A stretch of 64,000 nt of DNA from Mytilisepta virgata (GCA_028015205.1 CM051513.1:46442841-46506840), one strand, 5' to 3'. Shown: positions 24,476-37,359, numbered from the stretch's first letter. Program-made: numbers and translations. Notes: a model not told the origin generated them from the letters alone.

Positions 24476-25045
24476 CAGATTAAGACATCCCAGCAAGTCT
24501 TTAAATTAGCATGAAGATAAGGGTTGGTTGTTGTCTAGTTATGTTATTTTCCCTGCTAATGTTTTGTAGAGAATGTGATAGGAATTTCAAACACAAAACT
24601 AAGACACTGATATGATATAAAAACAGGATATATACAATTTAACTTCAGAATGAAACACATTTGTTATACATAAAATTATTGATGAGTTAATTCATAAAAT
24701 TTCAATTTCTATCAATATTTTTCTACTCTTGATAAGTTTACTACATTCCAGCTTTATACATATTACATATACTCATTTTCATATTCATGACACCAACTTT
24801 CGACACATTCCCTAGACGTTGTTTATAGCTAGAGCCGTGTACATGTACATGTTCTGTACCAACATCCCCTCCCCCAACACCCTATAAAATAAAAACAATA
24901 ACGCTACGACTACATTTTTAATTTCTATGGAATTCATGACTATTGATACTTTTTGCTAAATTCCAGCCATATACATTTCCTATACCTATTCGTTCATATT
25001 TATATCTCAACTTTTAACACATCTCCTTAGGTATGTGAAAATAAA

Positions 25046-25770
25046 ATAACAATCCAAAGATACTAATATTAGATATAGTTAATTTATACTATGCTGTATA
25101 CGACGCATTTCAAGAAGAACCCTTAGTCGTATTTCTATCATTTTGGAATTTTGCTAAATACTGGTAATTTCTGTAACAAATCAACGAATAATCATGTCAG
25201 AGTAGTCTTCATGTAAATCTTCATGTAAACCATGTTAGTCTACATATACTGTTCCAACACCCCCTCCCCTTTCCCCTTCGAAAAGTTAATGCAAGTGAAT
25301 GGTAGGTCAATAATACAGGATATTTCTGTTAATATGGTGTTATATGCAATGACTGCCCCCATTACGACATCCCAGCATGTGGTTTAATTAGCATGAGGAT
25401 AAGATTTGGTTGTTGTGTATTTATTTATTGTATTCCTTAATGAGAAAATTAATGGGAACATTCAATTTCACATTTAATTGATTATTCATTGATTTGTTAT
25501 AGAAAGTACCAGTATTTAGCAAAATTCAAAAATAATAGAAATAATAAAGGTTCATTCCTTGTATTGCACATGGTAGATCTTCTTAGCTGAAATTTGGCTT
25601 CCTATTTCGGTATTTTTGGTTGAGTACTTTTTGTTTAATATAAGTTTGGTTTTGGTCTTCCAAATGTTTTGGTTTTAATGCTGCTGGTGAGAGGTAACTC
25701 CTTGAACTGCGCCGTATACAGCATAGTATAAATTTACTATATTTAATATTAGTATCTTTGGATTGTTATT
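25046..25770. repeat. Large inverted repeat (arms 25046-25195 and 25488-25770)
   Basis: The left arm starts AATAACAATCCAAAGATACT; the right arm ends AGTATCTTTGGATTGTTATT. Arm interiors also pair (GCTAAATACTGGTA with TACCAGTATTTAGC; ATGCTGTATACGACGC with GCGCCGTATACAGCAT). Related sequence occurs at 36328-36395 and 58866-59266. Probably a fold-back element or two opposed insertions. Confidence 0.55.
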
Positions 25771-27630
25771 TTAAGACATACATGTATTTTTTCTATTCTC
25801 TTCAAGCAGTTGAATTTGTATATAGTGTATATTTTTGTATATATTTGCTTTATGTCCTTGTAACAGAGATCTATACAATTTATTATTCAAAAAGCTTTAA
25901 CAATAAAATTTAAAAAGGTTCCTAAATTCAGTCCGCAAATTCAAAGATAGCTCAGTTTTTCCTTAATTCTTTCTTTCATTTTTCACTCTGTGATATTAAT
26001 TTAATTCAGAGATTGTTCTTAAGAAATTCTTACTTTAATCAATTATCCTTAATTTTTTTAAAAAAATATTTGGAAATCACATTAAGCTTAAACTGGACAT
26101 TTTTTTTGGATAATTAATAATTTTAAAGTATTTTTTTGGGGTATTATTATATTCTGAAAATTATATCCTAATATTTGATGGATTTAAAAGATTCAAAGAT
26201 TTTTTTCGAAGTAATCCCAATTACATTTTTATAAGACTTTAAAACTTGACAAAAAATGTGTGTTATTTTAAAATTAAAATATTGTTTTCAATCATTGATT
26301 GAATCATAGACACGCATAATTATATTTTTTTTAACAAAAATTGAAGGTTTATTAAATAGTATACTGTATAAATATTGCAGCTATCATAGAATATATACAT
26401 CACTGTACATGTCGTAATTGCTTTTCGCAGATTTAAATTGAAAATCGAAGCAATTTTTCATTGTTGAATAAATGATTTTTTTTATATATATTCATAATCT
26501 ATGCAAATCCATGATTAAGAAAAATAACTATTATAAGTTTCGAAAAAAAAAAAAATGGAATTTTTTATACGACTGCAATATCAGTGGTTTATGTACATAC
26601 TTAGTTACTTTGAAGAATTGGGTATACCACTTGAATCGAAGATGGAAGCAATTTCTCTTCACTATATGACCAAAAAATTATTATCCTCAAAAAGAGGAGA
26701 CGTTTCCCTTTCTTAATATATCTATTATATTATTGTAAAATGTAAAATGCTGCCTTAATTAAAGATTAAAAATAAAACCTGTATGTTCTATGTAAAAATG
26801 TTAATCAAGTGCTGTCGGTAATCTGGCGCAAGTCATTTATCTGGCCTTTTAGGAACATTCTCTATTATCGAAACGGGTTGTAGCACACAGCAAACATACC
26901 TCATCTATAATGGCCTTCTACGCCAATTCGAAAAGCATTGGGTCCATTCTTCTGTACCACCTCCAGGAATCAAAGGAAAAGGAGGACCAGTTTTGACTGC
27001 AAGCCATTTAAAAACAACTTATTAGCGATCTCTTTGCCGAAATATGCAGATTTGGTTTTTCTGAACGTACAAGAAGGTGATATTCTCCAAGCATCTTACC
27101 AACCTCACAGACCCCACCCCAAACGATATCTCTTACCAATATCTTTATTCACGTGTTTACAGTACAAAGTAATCACCAACAAAGTAGACCGTAATAATTG
27201 TAAAGCTTTATTATCAGCTGATCTTACTCATTGCCTTTTGTGGTTATATTAACAAATGAAACGTTTTCAGAAAGGGATATTTGACAGTAAATTTATCCCC
27301 ATCTATACGATTTTAATGGTTGGTGACTGAGTTCAGCAAACTTTTCATTTAACAACTATTAAATTTCATTTTTTTATTTAAACCAAGACCCATTAAATCT
27401 TGAATTTACGTTAACATATTTATGTCTGTCGTTGATTTTTAAAATATAAAAATAAATGGATATCGAGATTCCATTCATGAGCAATGCGTGTAAATAAGAT
27501 GCGACATAATTATTAGACCTACAAACAAAACGCACAATAAAATACCAAATTTTCGGGATAACTTCAAGTTTGGAGAAAGGTCGAAATTTTCTGATAAAAG
27601 TAATATTTCTGGTAAAACATGATTTGATAT
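25771..27630. other. Intergenic, AT-rich, nothing recognised
   Basis: Includes open frames of 65 and 104 codons with no recognisable motif, no good splice or promoter context and ordinary AT-rich composition. I leave them unannotated. Confidence 0.35.
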
Positions 27631-27631
27631 A

Positions 27632-27707
27632 ATAGAATAGAGAATGGAAACGGGGAATATGTCAAAGAGAGAACAATCCTACCTAAGAGCAGAAAACAGC
27701 TCAAGGC
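27632..27707 (-). repeat. Fragment of the GTCTCTTTGACACATTCCCCG repeat
   Basis: Minus strand reads ...GTTTTCTGCTCTTAGG...CACATATTCCCCGTTTCCATTCTCTATTC, matching 44330-44463, 52567-52665 and 62138-62263. Likely part of a retrotransposon 3' region. Confidence 0.5.
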
Positions 27708-27939
27708 TACATAAGAATATGTCGCGGAACAGGTGCGACACCATTGATTAATCCATATTCTTGCATTACAATTACACCCAATTAACCAATGACAATAATG
27801 TACGCTTTAATGATTATGAAGTAAACGGACAGCATTAATCTTACATCAATCATTAGATCGATAGATTTTGTTCCGGAACAAATATCAAATGGTAACTTAC
27901 AACTTTGAACTGTTGGATTGTACCGGGCTGTGGCAGGTA

Positions 27940-28250
27940 TTCTCGGTCATCAAAGTCAAGTACTATTCCAAGAGTATTAATGCCAAGGACATCTATTCAG
28001 GAATATTCCTTCCTCATACCGGATTTGACATGGGCAGTATGGTGGGTGTCCTGCAGGAAGCAGAGACTGCTTACTCTTCCGGAGCACCTGAGTCTACACC
28101 CGGTTTTTTGGTGGGGTCCATGTTGTTCATTTGTTTTTAGTTTTTAATTGTAATGCATGTATTGTTTTGGTCTTGTCTTCGTTGTTCTCCGGAGTTTGTC
28201 ATTTCTTTCGATGATATCCCTTTGGTATTTCTTGACTTTACTTAATCATC
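27940..28250 (+). mobile_element. Non-LTR retrotransposon 3' end, second subfamily
   Basis: Encodes the decayed string FLIPDLTWAVWWVSCRKQ then the 3' segment GGTGGGGTCCATGTTGTTCA. The same pair of features occurs in reverse at 50885-51125, where an RT C-terminal motif precedes it. Truncated at the 5' side. Confidence 0.55.
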
Positions 28251-28552
28251 TTTGGAAAAGGTTGTATTGTTATCAGATAAAAAGTGATAAATATATATAT
28301 AAATATATACACAATGTATCTCTTAATTTTAACCTGCTTTACATTGCAGCATATTACAAAAGACGTTTCTTTCAACAGAACAAATATTAATTGTCGCCTA
28401 TAATGTTTCCATATTTTCCATCTTTGGAATCTTTAAGGTCAACAAGAAAATGTGGAAAGTATAGCAACTGCGTCATAAAAAATAATAAAATAAATATAAT
28501 AACAATAAAAAAATAAACTCAAAGAATGATTTATAAACTTTTGGTCACTTAT

Positions 28553-28831
28553 TTAAGGGGGTACCAAACACTTTAGCTAAAATAGAATTGACTCGTTTTA
28601 CATTCATAATATTTGGATGAAATATTTACATTCACCTGTTGACAAAAATATATAAATTTCAAGAAATTTGAACCATTCAATTTACGGGAATAATTTCATT
28701 GGATATACAGCATTTTGACAAACACTTTATTTTGATCACTGAGAAGCTTGATTTCTCTTTCTAGTATGTGAATAAAACGTTCAGCTGATTTTTAAAGAGT
28801 AAACTCCTTTAGGTTTTCTGTACCCCCTTAA
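28553..28831 (+). mobile_element. TTAA-flanked MITE, family 3, second copy
   Basis: Starts TTAAGGGGGTACC and ends GTACCCCCTTAA, with TTAA at both ends. About 280 bp, non-coding, same orientation as the intronic copy at 12349. Confidence 0.65.
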
Positions 28832-29148
28832 GGGCGTTTTCTAAATCTTATCGCAACTAATTCTCTTTGCATTTTTCCAATACAGAGACATATATCATGG
28901 AAGACCTCCAAGACTGATTATTACAGATGCACGACGATGTACAATTTCTGAAGGCACCAAGAGAAAAGTACCAGCGATGAATGCTTTTATTACAGAGAGG
29001 ATGTTTCATACATTTATAGAACAAGGATAAAACTTATTCAAAGCAGCTGTTTGATAGGGACTTAAACTGTTTTGTTAATTCTTGATCAAGGCCCAGCAAG
29101 CAAAGTTGTCAATAATACAACAAAAGTAGCCTCAATAACCATACTCGG

Positions 29149-29275
29149 TGGTCTGGTGCTCACATCGAGCAGAGAAGGTCACGTGTTCTACCCCCAGACG
29201 GGTAAAAAGGACATTAAAATAGACATTTGCTGCTTCTCCGCCACTCACACGCCATCTAGGAGTAAGAACAAAATT
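29149..29275 (+). repeat. SINE-like fragment
   Basis: The segment with GTAAAAAGGACATTAAAATAGAC and CGCCATCTAGGAGTAAGA matches 31441-31560 (CCAAAGACATTAAAATTGG and GGCATATAGGAGTAAGAG). The B-box-like GGTCACGTGTTCTACCCC suggests a tRNA-derived head. Confidence 0.4.
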
Positions 29276-29277
29276 CA

Positions 29278-29365
29278 TTTAATTTTAATGAACTTCCCCT
29301 TTCTTGGCAGTAACATACCGAGGTCTCCATCCTATGGTGTGACCATTTTACAGTTGAGTCGTTAG
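29278..29365 (+). pseudogene. Short reverse-transcriptase C-terminal fragment
   Basis: Reads LMNFPFLGSNIPRSPSYGV then TILQLSR and a stop. The pattern NFPFL.SNIP.SP.YGV is the conserved segment just C-terminal to the RT core in one group of animal non-LTR retrotransposons. About 28 codons remain. Confidence 0.55.
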
Positions 29366-29649
29366 TGCCGTGCATGTGAATATTATACGGCGACTTTCTC
29401 GGCAGGGCGAGATTGCTGTAACATAAACTTCTAAGACGTGTTATGTTCAGTCTATGTTAATTTCATTACTCCTAAAGCTTTACGGTCATAATCACGAATT
29501 GATAGGCGATACGAAGTTTCTTTCTCGCGTATGAGACTAGATATCTTTAGTTAGATTCTACGTCCTTCTGGAATTGACACCTCACCGGACATGACTCCTT
29601 ACCAGACTTGACACTTCACTGGCAATGTGACAGGTGCCGTTAACATGCT

Positions 29650-29830
29650 TACCCTTTCGGAGCACCTGATGTCACTTCCGGTTTTTAATGGGAGTTCACT
29701 TTGCTGATGGTTAGTTTCTGTGCTGACTTGTTTAATTTATTATACATATATCTTTTATCCTTGTGGTGTTTGTTTGATGTGCTCCATTCTCCTGACTTTG
29801 TCTTTTCCTTGGACTCCGAATTTGTGGACT
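29650..29830 (+). mobile_element. Degraded retrotransposon 3' tail
   Basis: CTTTCGGAGCACCTGATGTC and CGGTTTTTAATGGGAGTTCA match the tail described at 9749 with more divergence. Confidence 0.45.
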
Positions 29831-30554
29831 TTTCCCGTTGTTTTGCCTATATTTTACAACTGCAGGTATTGTGTGATATACTTACTGTTAATAATTCATA
29901 TTTGCAAAAGACACCCAAAAAGCAGTTGAGTAAAAATATATGTAGTAAATATTTTTAGATCTTATCATTAATATCGTTGTAATTTTTCACGGATATGCTA
30001 TAGGTTGGATCATTTTACTGAACGAAATCATACGATTACGAAAATAACTTCAATTCCAGGCCTTTATATTCCACTAGCTGCTTAACGCTTTTATCCTTTA
30101 GCTAAAGTAAAGTAAAGCATGTATTATGAACAGGTTTCTTGTCACAATTTTAGTAGCGTGAATAAATTCAAACGTCTTGCCAGTTACCCATGAAGTCATC
30201 TTTTGACAGTAAAAGACACAATTATGAAAATTTGTGCAATTCTGTAAAAATAGTTCTTTATTCAACTGACTAGTAGACTTTAAATCTATACTGGCCTCTC
30301 ACAAATATATGTACTACTGATTTCAATTGAACGCCATGACGAAATACCATTTAAGCCTTTATGGGAATGATATTTCTGACTATTTTGTTTAAAAAATCGA
30401 GCGTATCGCCCAGGAGATGTGGCAACCCTTGCTATTTTTACCTGTTATCTAAATGCCGTCAAAACAGTTTTAACAGTTTAACATTTAGTTAGCGGTCACC
30501 TTGTCGGTAATCATCGGTGTAGGTTTTTTTATTATGTTTTATACAAATGAAGGC

Positions 30555-30884
30555 GGGGCCGTCGGTGGCTGAGTGGTCTAGGTTGTTCGTCATGGCTACT
30601 AATAAAACGTATCACAAAATACAGAAATAAATTGGATGCACTGTATGGCCATTTCGTTGACTGATAACTCATCAGCAGTACTCGAGATCAAAATATTGGA
30701 AAGCCGTTTAAAGATATAATGATGAATTAATAAGCACAACCATCAAAAATCAAAACAATTAAAACAAAAGATGTATCTAAACTCAGCGAAGTGTTACCTC
30801 TGCATCAAAAAGAAGAGCCTTGGAAATGACCACTAGCCTGTCAACATTGAGGTTGTGGGTTCGAATCTCACCTGTGGCAGATGG
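30555..30884 (+). mobile_element. tRNA-derived SINE head interrupted by another repeat
   Basis: The first piece 30555-30604 has the A-box region GTGGCTGAGTGGTCTAGG; the second, 30822-30884, has the B box GGTTGTGGGTTCGAATCTC. Compared with the intact copy at 40293, the two halves are separated by the 30605-30822 insertion. The 3' body is lost into the minisatellite that follows. Confidence 0.65.
30605..30822 (+). repeat. Insertion inside the SINE; interspersed repeat
   Basis: Matches 57178-57390 over its length (TATCACAAAATAC, GACTGATAACTCATCAGCAG, AAGATATAATGATGAATTAA, GGTTACCTCTGCATCAA-type end). Its position inside a SINE gives clean insertion boundaries. Confidence 0.6.
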
Positions 30885-31295
30885 AACCATACGATTATTT
30901 ATAACGAGTGGACATACTAGTATACGATTACTTAAAATGAGTGGAACCATATGATTACTTATAACGAGTGGAACCATACGATTCCCAATAACTAGTGGAA
31001 CCATACGATTACTTAAAATGAGTGGAACCATATGATTACTTATAACAATCGGAAGCATACGGTTACTTGTAACGAACAGAACCATACCATAACTTATAAC
31101 AATCGGAAGCATACGGTTACTTATAATGAGAGGAACCAGACGGTTACTTATAACGATCGGAAGCATACGGTTACTTGTAACGAACAGAACCATACGATAA
31201 CTTTTAACAAGAGGAACCAGACGATTGCTTATAACGATCGGAAGCATACGATTACTTACAACAAGTGGAACCATACGATTATTTATAACGACCGC
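30884..31295. repeat. 27-bp minisatellite, about 15 units
   Basis: Unit of the form GGAACCATACGATTACTTAT plus AACGAGT; spacing of successive GGAACCAT words at 30943, 30970 and 30997 is exactly 27. Because 27 is a multiple of three the array is open on both strands, producing spurious 9-residue protein repeats (MVPLVISNR-like on the minus strand). Confidence 0.8.
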
Positions 31296-31440
31296 ATATG
31301 ATTAATCAAAATCTTGTATTACAGGGTTATAGACTTCATAAGCTGATTTACGCTTTCAAATGTTCTATAATACTTATCAACATCTTTTAGCTAAATATCA
31401 CCCTGTTATCCGTTTTACATATCTTTAAAATATAACCGCC

Positions 31441-31570
31441 CCTGTGGTCTCGTAGTAGCGTGCTAGCTTCGAGTTCGACTGAGTCAAACCAAAGACATTA
31501 AAATTGGTATTTGCCGCTTAACCGCCAAGCACGCGGCATATAGGAGTAAGAGCAAAAGGACCGGTCGGCC
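31441..31570 (+). repeat. SINE-like fragment
   Basis: CTGTGGTCTCGTAGTAGCGT resembles a tRNA A-box region, followed by the body shared with 29149-29275. Confidence 0.4.
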
Positions 31571-31579
31571 CGCATTCCG

Positions 31580-33050
31580 AATAATGTGTCCGAGTTTGGT
31601 TATCTCATTAGCTAGAACATTAAATATTCGACTCAGCGTGTCGGTCTAGTACAATCATATCATAACAACATGTTCTCGTCATGATATGCACTTAATGGTT
31701 GCCACTGGAGGTTAAACAATTCATTCGTCTTTTAAAACGTTATCTTCACTCGAAGCCAGATATTGGAAAAACATAGACTTTGTAATATTAATATACGGTT
31801 AAAATTGTTTATGAAAACTGAACAGTTTAACCTAGAAATGAAACGATAGGGTGGAAGGGAATTTTAATTCTTCATTCATATGTCATTTTTACAAAAAGTA
31901 GGTATTGTCAAAGCATTAAATTGTGAAAAAAAATTCAGATATCGTTAATTTGTCACCATCAAAATGATATGAAAATTTGTCATCTAAAATTTATAGGAAT
32001 TATTAAAAATATGATAGATGTAGCGGTATAAATGTTGTCGTTTTTCTTACATTAATTTGTTTTGACACCCGAAAAAATCACAAAATGCTATGATTTTGGC
32101 ACTACTTTATGATATATGTCTTTTGGACAAAAAGCGAGTTTAGTGAAATAAAGCACTTTTTCAGAATTCTCAGATAATATTTTATTTGTAATATCATAAT
32201 TCATCACGTATGGACACCCAAGCATCTTTAATTTTATATATATATATATATTCCTAAATCTTACATAAATCAATGTGCTTAATACCTCAGCATACTGTTT
32301 GTCCATGTCACATGACAAAGCTCCGTGTTTTCAATTGAAGTCTTGGAAAAAGTTGCATCAAAATAATAAAAAAAAAACATGTACAAAAAATTATATAAAG
32401 ACTTGAACTGAGCCTTTTAAATATTTATTTCAGTTCTTGAGTGGCGCTCGATGCTAAGCAGTGTAAACGATTTAAAATTTTTATAACAGTGAATTTGAAG
32501 TAACTTTTCGACGATTTACGACTCATCAGTATTACTCGCAAGACCAAAAATGCTGTAGACTAAAAACTTAATTCAAAATGTTGAAGATCAATAAAATCCA
32601 AAATTAGTAAAAGAGCAAGTCTAATCTATCATGCACAGATCTATGCACCAATAGAAACTTTTGTAACAGTAAATGTAAAGCATGAATTTCGGACTTGTAT
32701 CGAAATGCTGGCAACTGAGATCGTAAAACCCTCGGGGACTTGGAGTCAACCAGCAAAGTCGTAATAATGAATTCTACGATACCAATTTTAATGCACAATG
32801 TGTACATTTCGTCAACTTTCAACTCACCAGTTGAAAAACGATTGTATTGCAAGATTACAAAATATTTTTTTTTATTAGTAATCAAATTCCTCCTATATTG
32901 AAAAAAACATCGATAAGTGTAGAGTTAAATATAACGCACACAGAAGACAGAATAAGACTAAAAAACAATAAAGTTTTGTTGCCACTAAACAGGCATAAAT
33001 GCCACGTACTATCACGCATGAACCTGAAAACGAATGTGTTACAGGCATTT
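31580..33050. other. Intergenic, mostly unrecognised
   Basis: No supported gene. Around 32700-32850 there are words such as CCCTCGGGGACTTGGAGTC related to the repeat at 57400-57600, indicating old repeat debris. Confidence 0.35.
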
Positions 33051-33059
33051 TCACATGCG

Positions 33060-33185
33060 TGACATGCACGCTTTATGCCGCGCGTGTAATACATGTGTGA
33101 CACACGCATGTGAATGACATGTATCTGAAAAACGCGTCTGCCCCACATGTGTTTGAAAACGCATGTATCACAGATGTGTTTTTTC
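33060..33185. repeat. ACATGTGT/ACACGCATGT-rich low-complexity patch
   Basis: Many short self-complementary words (CACATGTGTTTG, ACACGCATGTGAATGACATG, AACGCATGTATCACAGATGTG) at irregular spacing. The minus-strand frame through it (His/Val/Cys-rich) is a low-complexity artefact. Confidence 0.4.
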
Positions 33186-33655
33186 ATGAATGAAATTCAC
33201 GTGAGACGTATGATCACATTCGTGAGATAGCATTAAAACTTTTGTAGGATTTCGTTTAATAGGGCGACAGTATCCAACCATGAGCTATGAGAGACTTAGC
33301 TAATTTTAAAGTTTTAACGAGCAGATGCTGACCCTGCTAGCCAAATTATGTATCGTCCAATTGATGTTCGCAGTCCTAGAAAGCGACCCCTTTGTTGGCA
33401 ATCATACTTTATTGGATTTTATGGTATGTTTTAAGTGTCAAGATGGATGTGTTTTGTGCTCTTTCATGTTATTATTTTTTTTGAGGATCTGTCCGTTGGG
33501 TGGCGTTGTTATCCATTTTGTTGTTTATTCAACAATATGTATAAAAAAACGGCTGTCATTTCCGTAAACAGCTCAATTGCTTTATTTGTGAATGGTAATT
33601 CCTTTAGATCTTAATGCAATAAATTAGCTTACACTATGGACCAAAACGTAACATA

Positions 33656-34085
33656 TTTCTTGCATTGTACACGGTGATACTACGCATTTCCGGCGCTGTA
33701 CACGTTGATACTACGTTCAATGTATTTCTGGCGTTGTACACGGTGATACTACGTACAATGCATTTCTGGCGTTGTACACGGCGATACTAGGTACAATGTA
33801 TTTCCGGCGTTGTACACGGTTATACTACGTGCAATGTATTTCTGGGGTTGTACACGGTGATACTACGTACAATGTATTTCTGGCGTTGTACACGGTAATG
33901 CTACGTTCAATGTATTTCTGGGGTTTTAAACGTGATACAATGTATTTCTGGAGTTGTACACGGTGATACTACGTACAATGTATTTCTGGCGTTGTACACG
34001 GTAATACTACGTTCAATGTATTTCTGGCGTTTTACAGGGTGATACAATGTATTTCTGGCGTTGTACATGGTGAAACTGCGTATTT
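33656..34085 (+). repeat. 38-bp minisatellite, about 10 units
   Basis: Unit GGCGTTGTACACGGTGATAC plus TACGTACAATGTATTTCT (38 bp). Units vary and some are shortened to about 28 bp near 33930 and 34040. An open frame across it is a repeat artefact. Confidence 0.8.
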
Positions 34086-34934
34086 CGTTTTTCTTTAATA
34101 CATTTATGTAGTATGTCCATTCTGATTTATTCTAAGCCTGGCTGTACCGTAACTATTCTCGACAATGATTATGACAATGAATCGATCATTTCTCTGAACG
34201 TGAATATTATATAACATTGGAAAATATTTTAAAAATTGAAAGTATTTTTTTAATTTTCAATTTAGTGTAAGAGATTAGTAAACTATTTTTTGTAACAAAT
34301 TCCAAGTATGAAGGTAACGGAAACGTATGTTATACTTATTATGCCAAACAATAAAAACCGAGACATCCCAGACACATTACTGTTGTCTTACACAACTAAC
34401 AAATGTTTGTAGTACACTTTTATGTCAGTTACATGACTAAAACAATATCGTTTGATCTTATTGCCAATTTTTATTTTTTGACCTAAATCATAAATATTTT
34501 TTAATTATGAATAATGAAATAGCAAACATACATTAAGAATTTTCAAATTGATTTTTCTTGCTAACTCTGAGGACTCTTAAATAATTTTTACTATTTTTGT
34601 AACCTTTGATGCATAATGGCGGCAAAACATAGGAACCTGAAATTGACCAAAGAAAGACTAAAACGTGCTAGGTCATAAATCAGTCATTGAAACATACGTT
34701 TGTCATATGCGAAGATATTTGTCACGATTCCCGTAATAGTACAAACAGTGAATATATGCTAAAGGTCGATCATTTATTTTTTATATTTAGCACATAAACA
34801 TTCTAAACCCCTTAAAAGTCCATAAATAAATATACTAAAATATAGAAATGACTTATTTACATTTTAAGGACTGACTAACAGTATAGAATTATGTTTCGTA
34901 ATTTCTTTAAAAAAAAGAAAAGATAAATTAATTA

Positions 34935-35110
34935 CAGTCAAATCTCGATTTCTCGAACCCGAATAGCTCGAATACCACCAATTTTTCGAACCACTTTCTT
35001 AGTCCCAAAAGTGAAGATTCCATTTTTCTGCAAGCAATTACTCGAACACCCTGTATTAATCGGACTAATTTGGACGGTCCCTTCGAGTTAGAGCTACCAA
35101 GGTTCTAGTG
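34935..35110. mobile_element. pogo/Tigger-like MITE with TA target duplication
   Basis: Flanked by TA; starts CAGTCAAATCTCGATTTCTC and ends CTACCAAGGTTCTAGTG. The ends are imperfect inverted repeats. Termini of this CAGT..AACCTCGAT type are known from Tigger/pogo elements of the Tc1/mariner superfamily. 176 bp, non-coding. Confidence 0.6.
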
Positions 35111-35944
35111 TAATTTAAACAAATACGCGTATATGATCATTTTATCAGCAGGACTCCAGCTTAATTATTCTGAATTGTTTTCTACGATAACGAGAGGGAT
35201 GTTACAAATAAAATACCAAATGCAGGATACAGAAATATGCTTTGTATGCACCATATCTGTGTTAGTCACAAATTAACTTAAGGCTAAAATAGAATAGCCC
35301 TGTATGTAGAGTTGTGTATTGGAGAGGGTCAAGAGTCTTAATATGATCAAAGAATACTAATACCTCCATACATATCAACCAAACAATTCACATGATAACA
35401 TGGACGACCAGCACAATATTGGTGCAAAATGGTGAAGTTAATTGCATTTTATTAGAATCGTGAACAGTATATATTTCCGCTGTGGTTACAAAACATGCTG
35501 AGTATATGAAACACGATCTTTTCACGCTTATTATTTATGTTTCTAAAACCACATTAATAGATAAATTAAGTAAAAATTACTATTTCCTCACTTTTCGAAA
35601 GACCTTGTAGTGACCTTGAATATTTTCCTAACACGAATAACAAGTCTGATTAGTTATATTGTAGAACGATGCATAAATTACACTCCAGTTGCTGTTCACT
35701 AAACAGAAAACAAGGTGTTAAGACTGCACTAGAGGTGGAACAATCCAGACACTAATTTGTTACCTCACAGGAACGTGAGATTGTAACATTATATTATTGT
35801 TGACATCTTTTGTCAGACAATTTATACCTATATGTACTTAAAAAGTCATATATATCTTAAAATAAGTAAAGCTTTTGTAACATACTTCTATATTTCTATT
35901 CAGACATGTCATGTTAGTATGTTAGATTTAATGGAGGTTAATAT
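35111..35944. other. Intergenic, nothing recognised
   Basis: AT-rich sequence without visible repeats or coding signal. Confidence 0.35.
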
Positions 35945-36318
35945 AGATTCTCCTTCAGGTATGAGTGAGTTATGGAATTTCTCCACCCGAGATAGTTAAA
36001 TTTTCGATTTTCAACACGCGAGCTTTTGTGAGCGTGTTAAAACCTAATATTTAACTATTGAGGGTAGAGAAATTCCATAACTCGGGAGTAAACTGAAGAA
36101 GAATCTGTTTCTCATATGATTTTCGACAATAAACCTCAAGAAAATATCGTTGCTATGTAGTTTGTTTACATAGACGTCATTTCGGGACTTCTCTAGTTAT
36201 CTTTCCAATAACTGTCGAAAAACGGCGGTAATTCCCAAGTAGAAATTTAATCACAGGGGAAATGGCTAAACATATTATGGATTTTTATCCCACCGTTTTA
36301 AACACGTCAAGAATAGGA
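35945..36318 (+). repeat. Hairpin repeat family, copy 2
   Basis: Starts AGATTCTCCTTCAGGTATGA and ends GTCAAGAATAGGAGAAA. The hairpin half is intact; the open-frame half carries disrupting changes compared with copies 1 and 4. Confidence 0.65.
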
Positions 36319-36600
36319 GAAATAAAAATAACAATCCAAAGATACTAATATTAGATATAGTAATTTTATACTATGCTAAATACGAAACTATTCCTAAGCC
36401 ATGTTAATTTCTTTTCTGGCATTGTATTAGGTTTGGGTTTTTCTAAAATGAATAAAAAATGTGTAGCGGGTCAAACTTGATGTCAACTTCTTATTTTTGA
36501 ATACCTGCATACATGTACACATAATATAAAAGTAGGGATACGATGACAAAATTCTTTCCACACAGTTACAGAGCAAACCAACAAAAAAAATAATAATTAA

Positions 36601-37075
36601 CGCATCAATTAGACAGACAAAATCCAGGAAGTCAAAGGAACAACCCAGAGCACAACTAATACACACTGAAAACTAAAAAACAATGAACAACACGAACTCC
36701 TATAAAAACCAGGAGTGAACCTAGGTGCTCCGGAATCGTAAGCAGTTCCTGCTCCGTATACGACACACGACGTGAAATTCAACAAAGTCAATCCGTTGGT
36801 AGTCACAAATCGGTGGGGGTACGACAGTGGAAACAGATCCAACGTCATATTAGATATTGGAACACTGTAACGGTCAATAAATTCGTGATAAGGAATGTAA
36901 AATTTCCTAAAGGATGACATCAACTTATTCCTGATAAAACCCTGGTTAAGCAGTTTTGTGACAGTAGTCATCCTCTTTGTCGAAAGTCATGCCCTTGAAT
37001 ATCGGATAAGCTACTCAAGAAGGGAAAGTTAACAATAAGAAAGTTGAGGTCGTCACGTTTGTCATAAAGTTTTGT
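36601..37075 (-). pseudogene. Reverse-transcriptase C-terminus and 3' end of a non-LTR retrotransposon
   Basis: Minus strand reads TKLYDKRDDLNFLIVNFPFLSS, a frameshift near 37010, then TKLLNQGFIRNKLMSSFRKF, YIPYHEFIDRYSVPISNMTL and GAGTAYDSGAPRFTPGFYRS. This order (RDDLNF..VNFPFL, KLL.QGF, FYGRHHELIDRY-like) is the conserved RT C-terminal region of a mollusc LINE group. Frameshifted, 5' truncated, dead. Confidence 0.7.
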
Positions 37076-37359
37076 CTTCAAATGTACCTTATTGTCTATT
37101 TCAAGAAACAATTAAAGAATATAAACAACGGGGGCAATGCATAATTCAACAAAAAAGAGTCCTTACAAGATTACGATTTTTTATTGACCACCAGAGTAGT
37201 CAAAGAGAATCAGCAATCAAATGGGGGAATCAATTGATATTGGTATCGAATAAACTTGAGAAGTGATAGAGGTCGGGCATATCGATCTCGAAATCGATCG
37301 AATATAGATATCAAGTGCAAGTCTAAAACAATGCAGGATTGTACAAATTCATACAGCAC

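Noticed and set aside
26938..27252. 104-codon open frame
   Set aside because: Moderately protein-like composition but no motif, no flanking splice sites in frame and no related copy in the window.
30884..31295. CRISPR array
   Set aside because: Regular repeats but no unique spacers; units are contiguous and the genome is eukaryotic.
30783..31301. Overlapping 163- and 89-codon open frames on opposite strands
   Set aside because: Both are readings of the 27-bp minisatellite; period divisible by three explains the openness.
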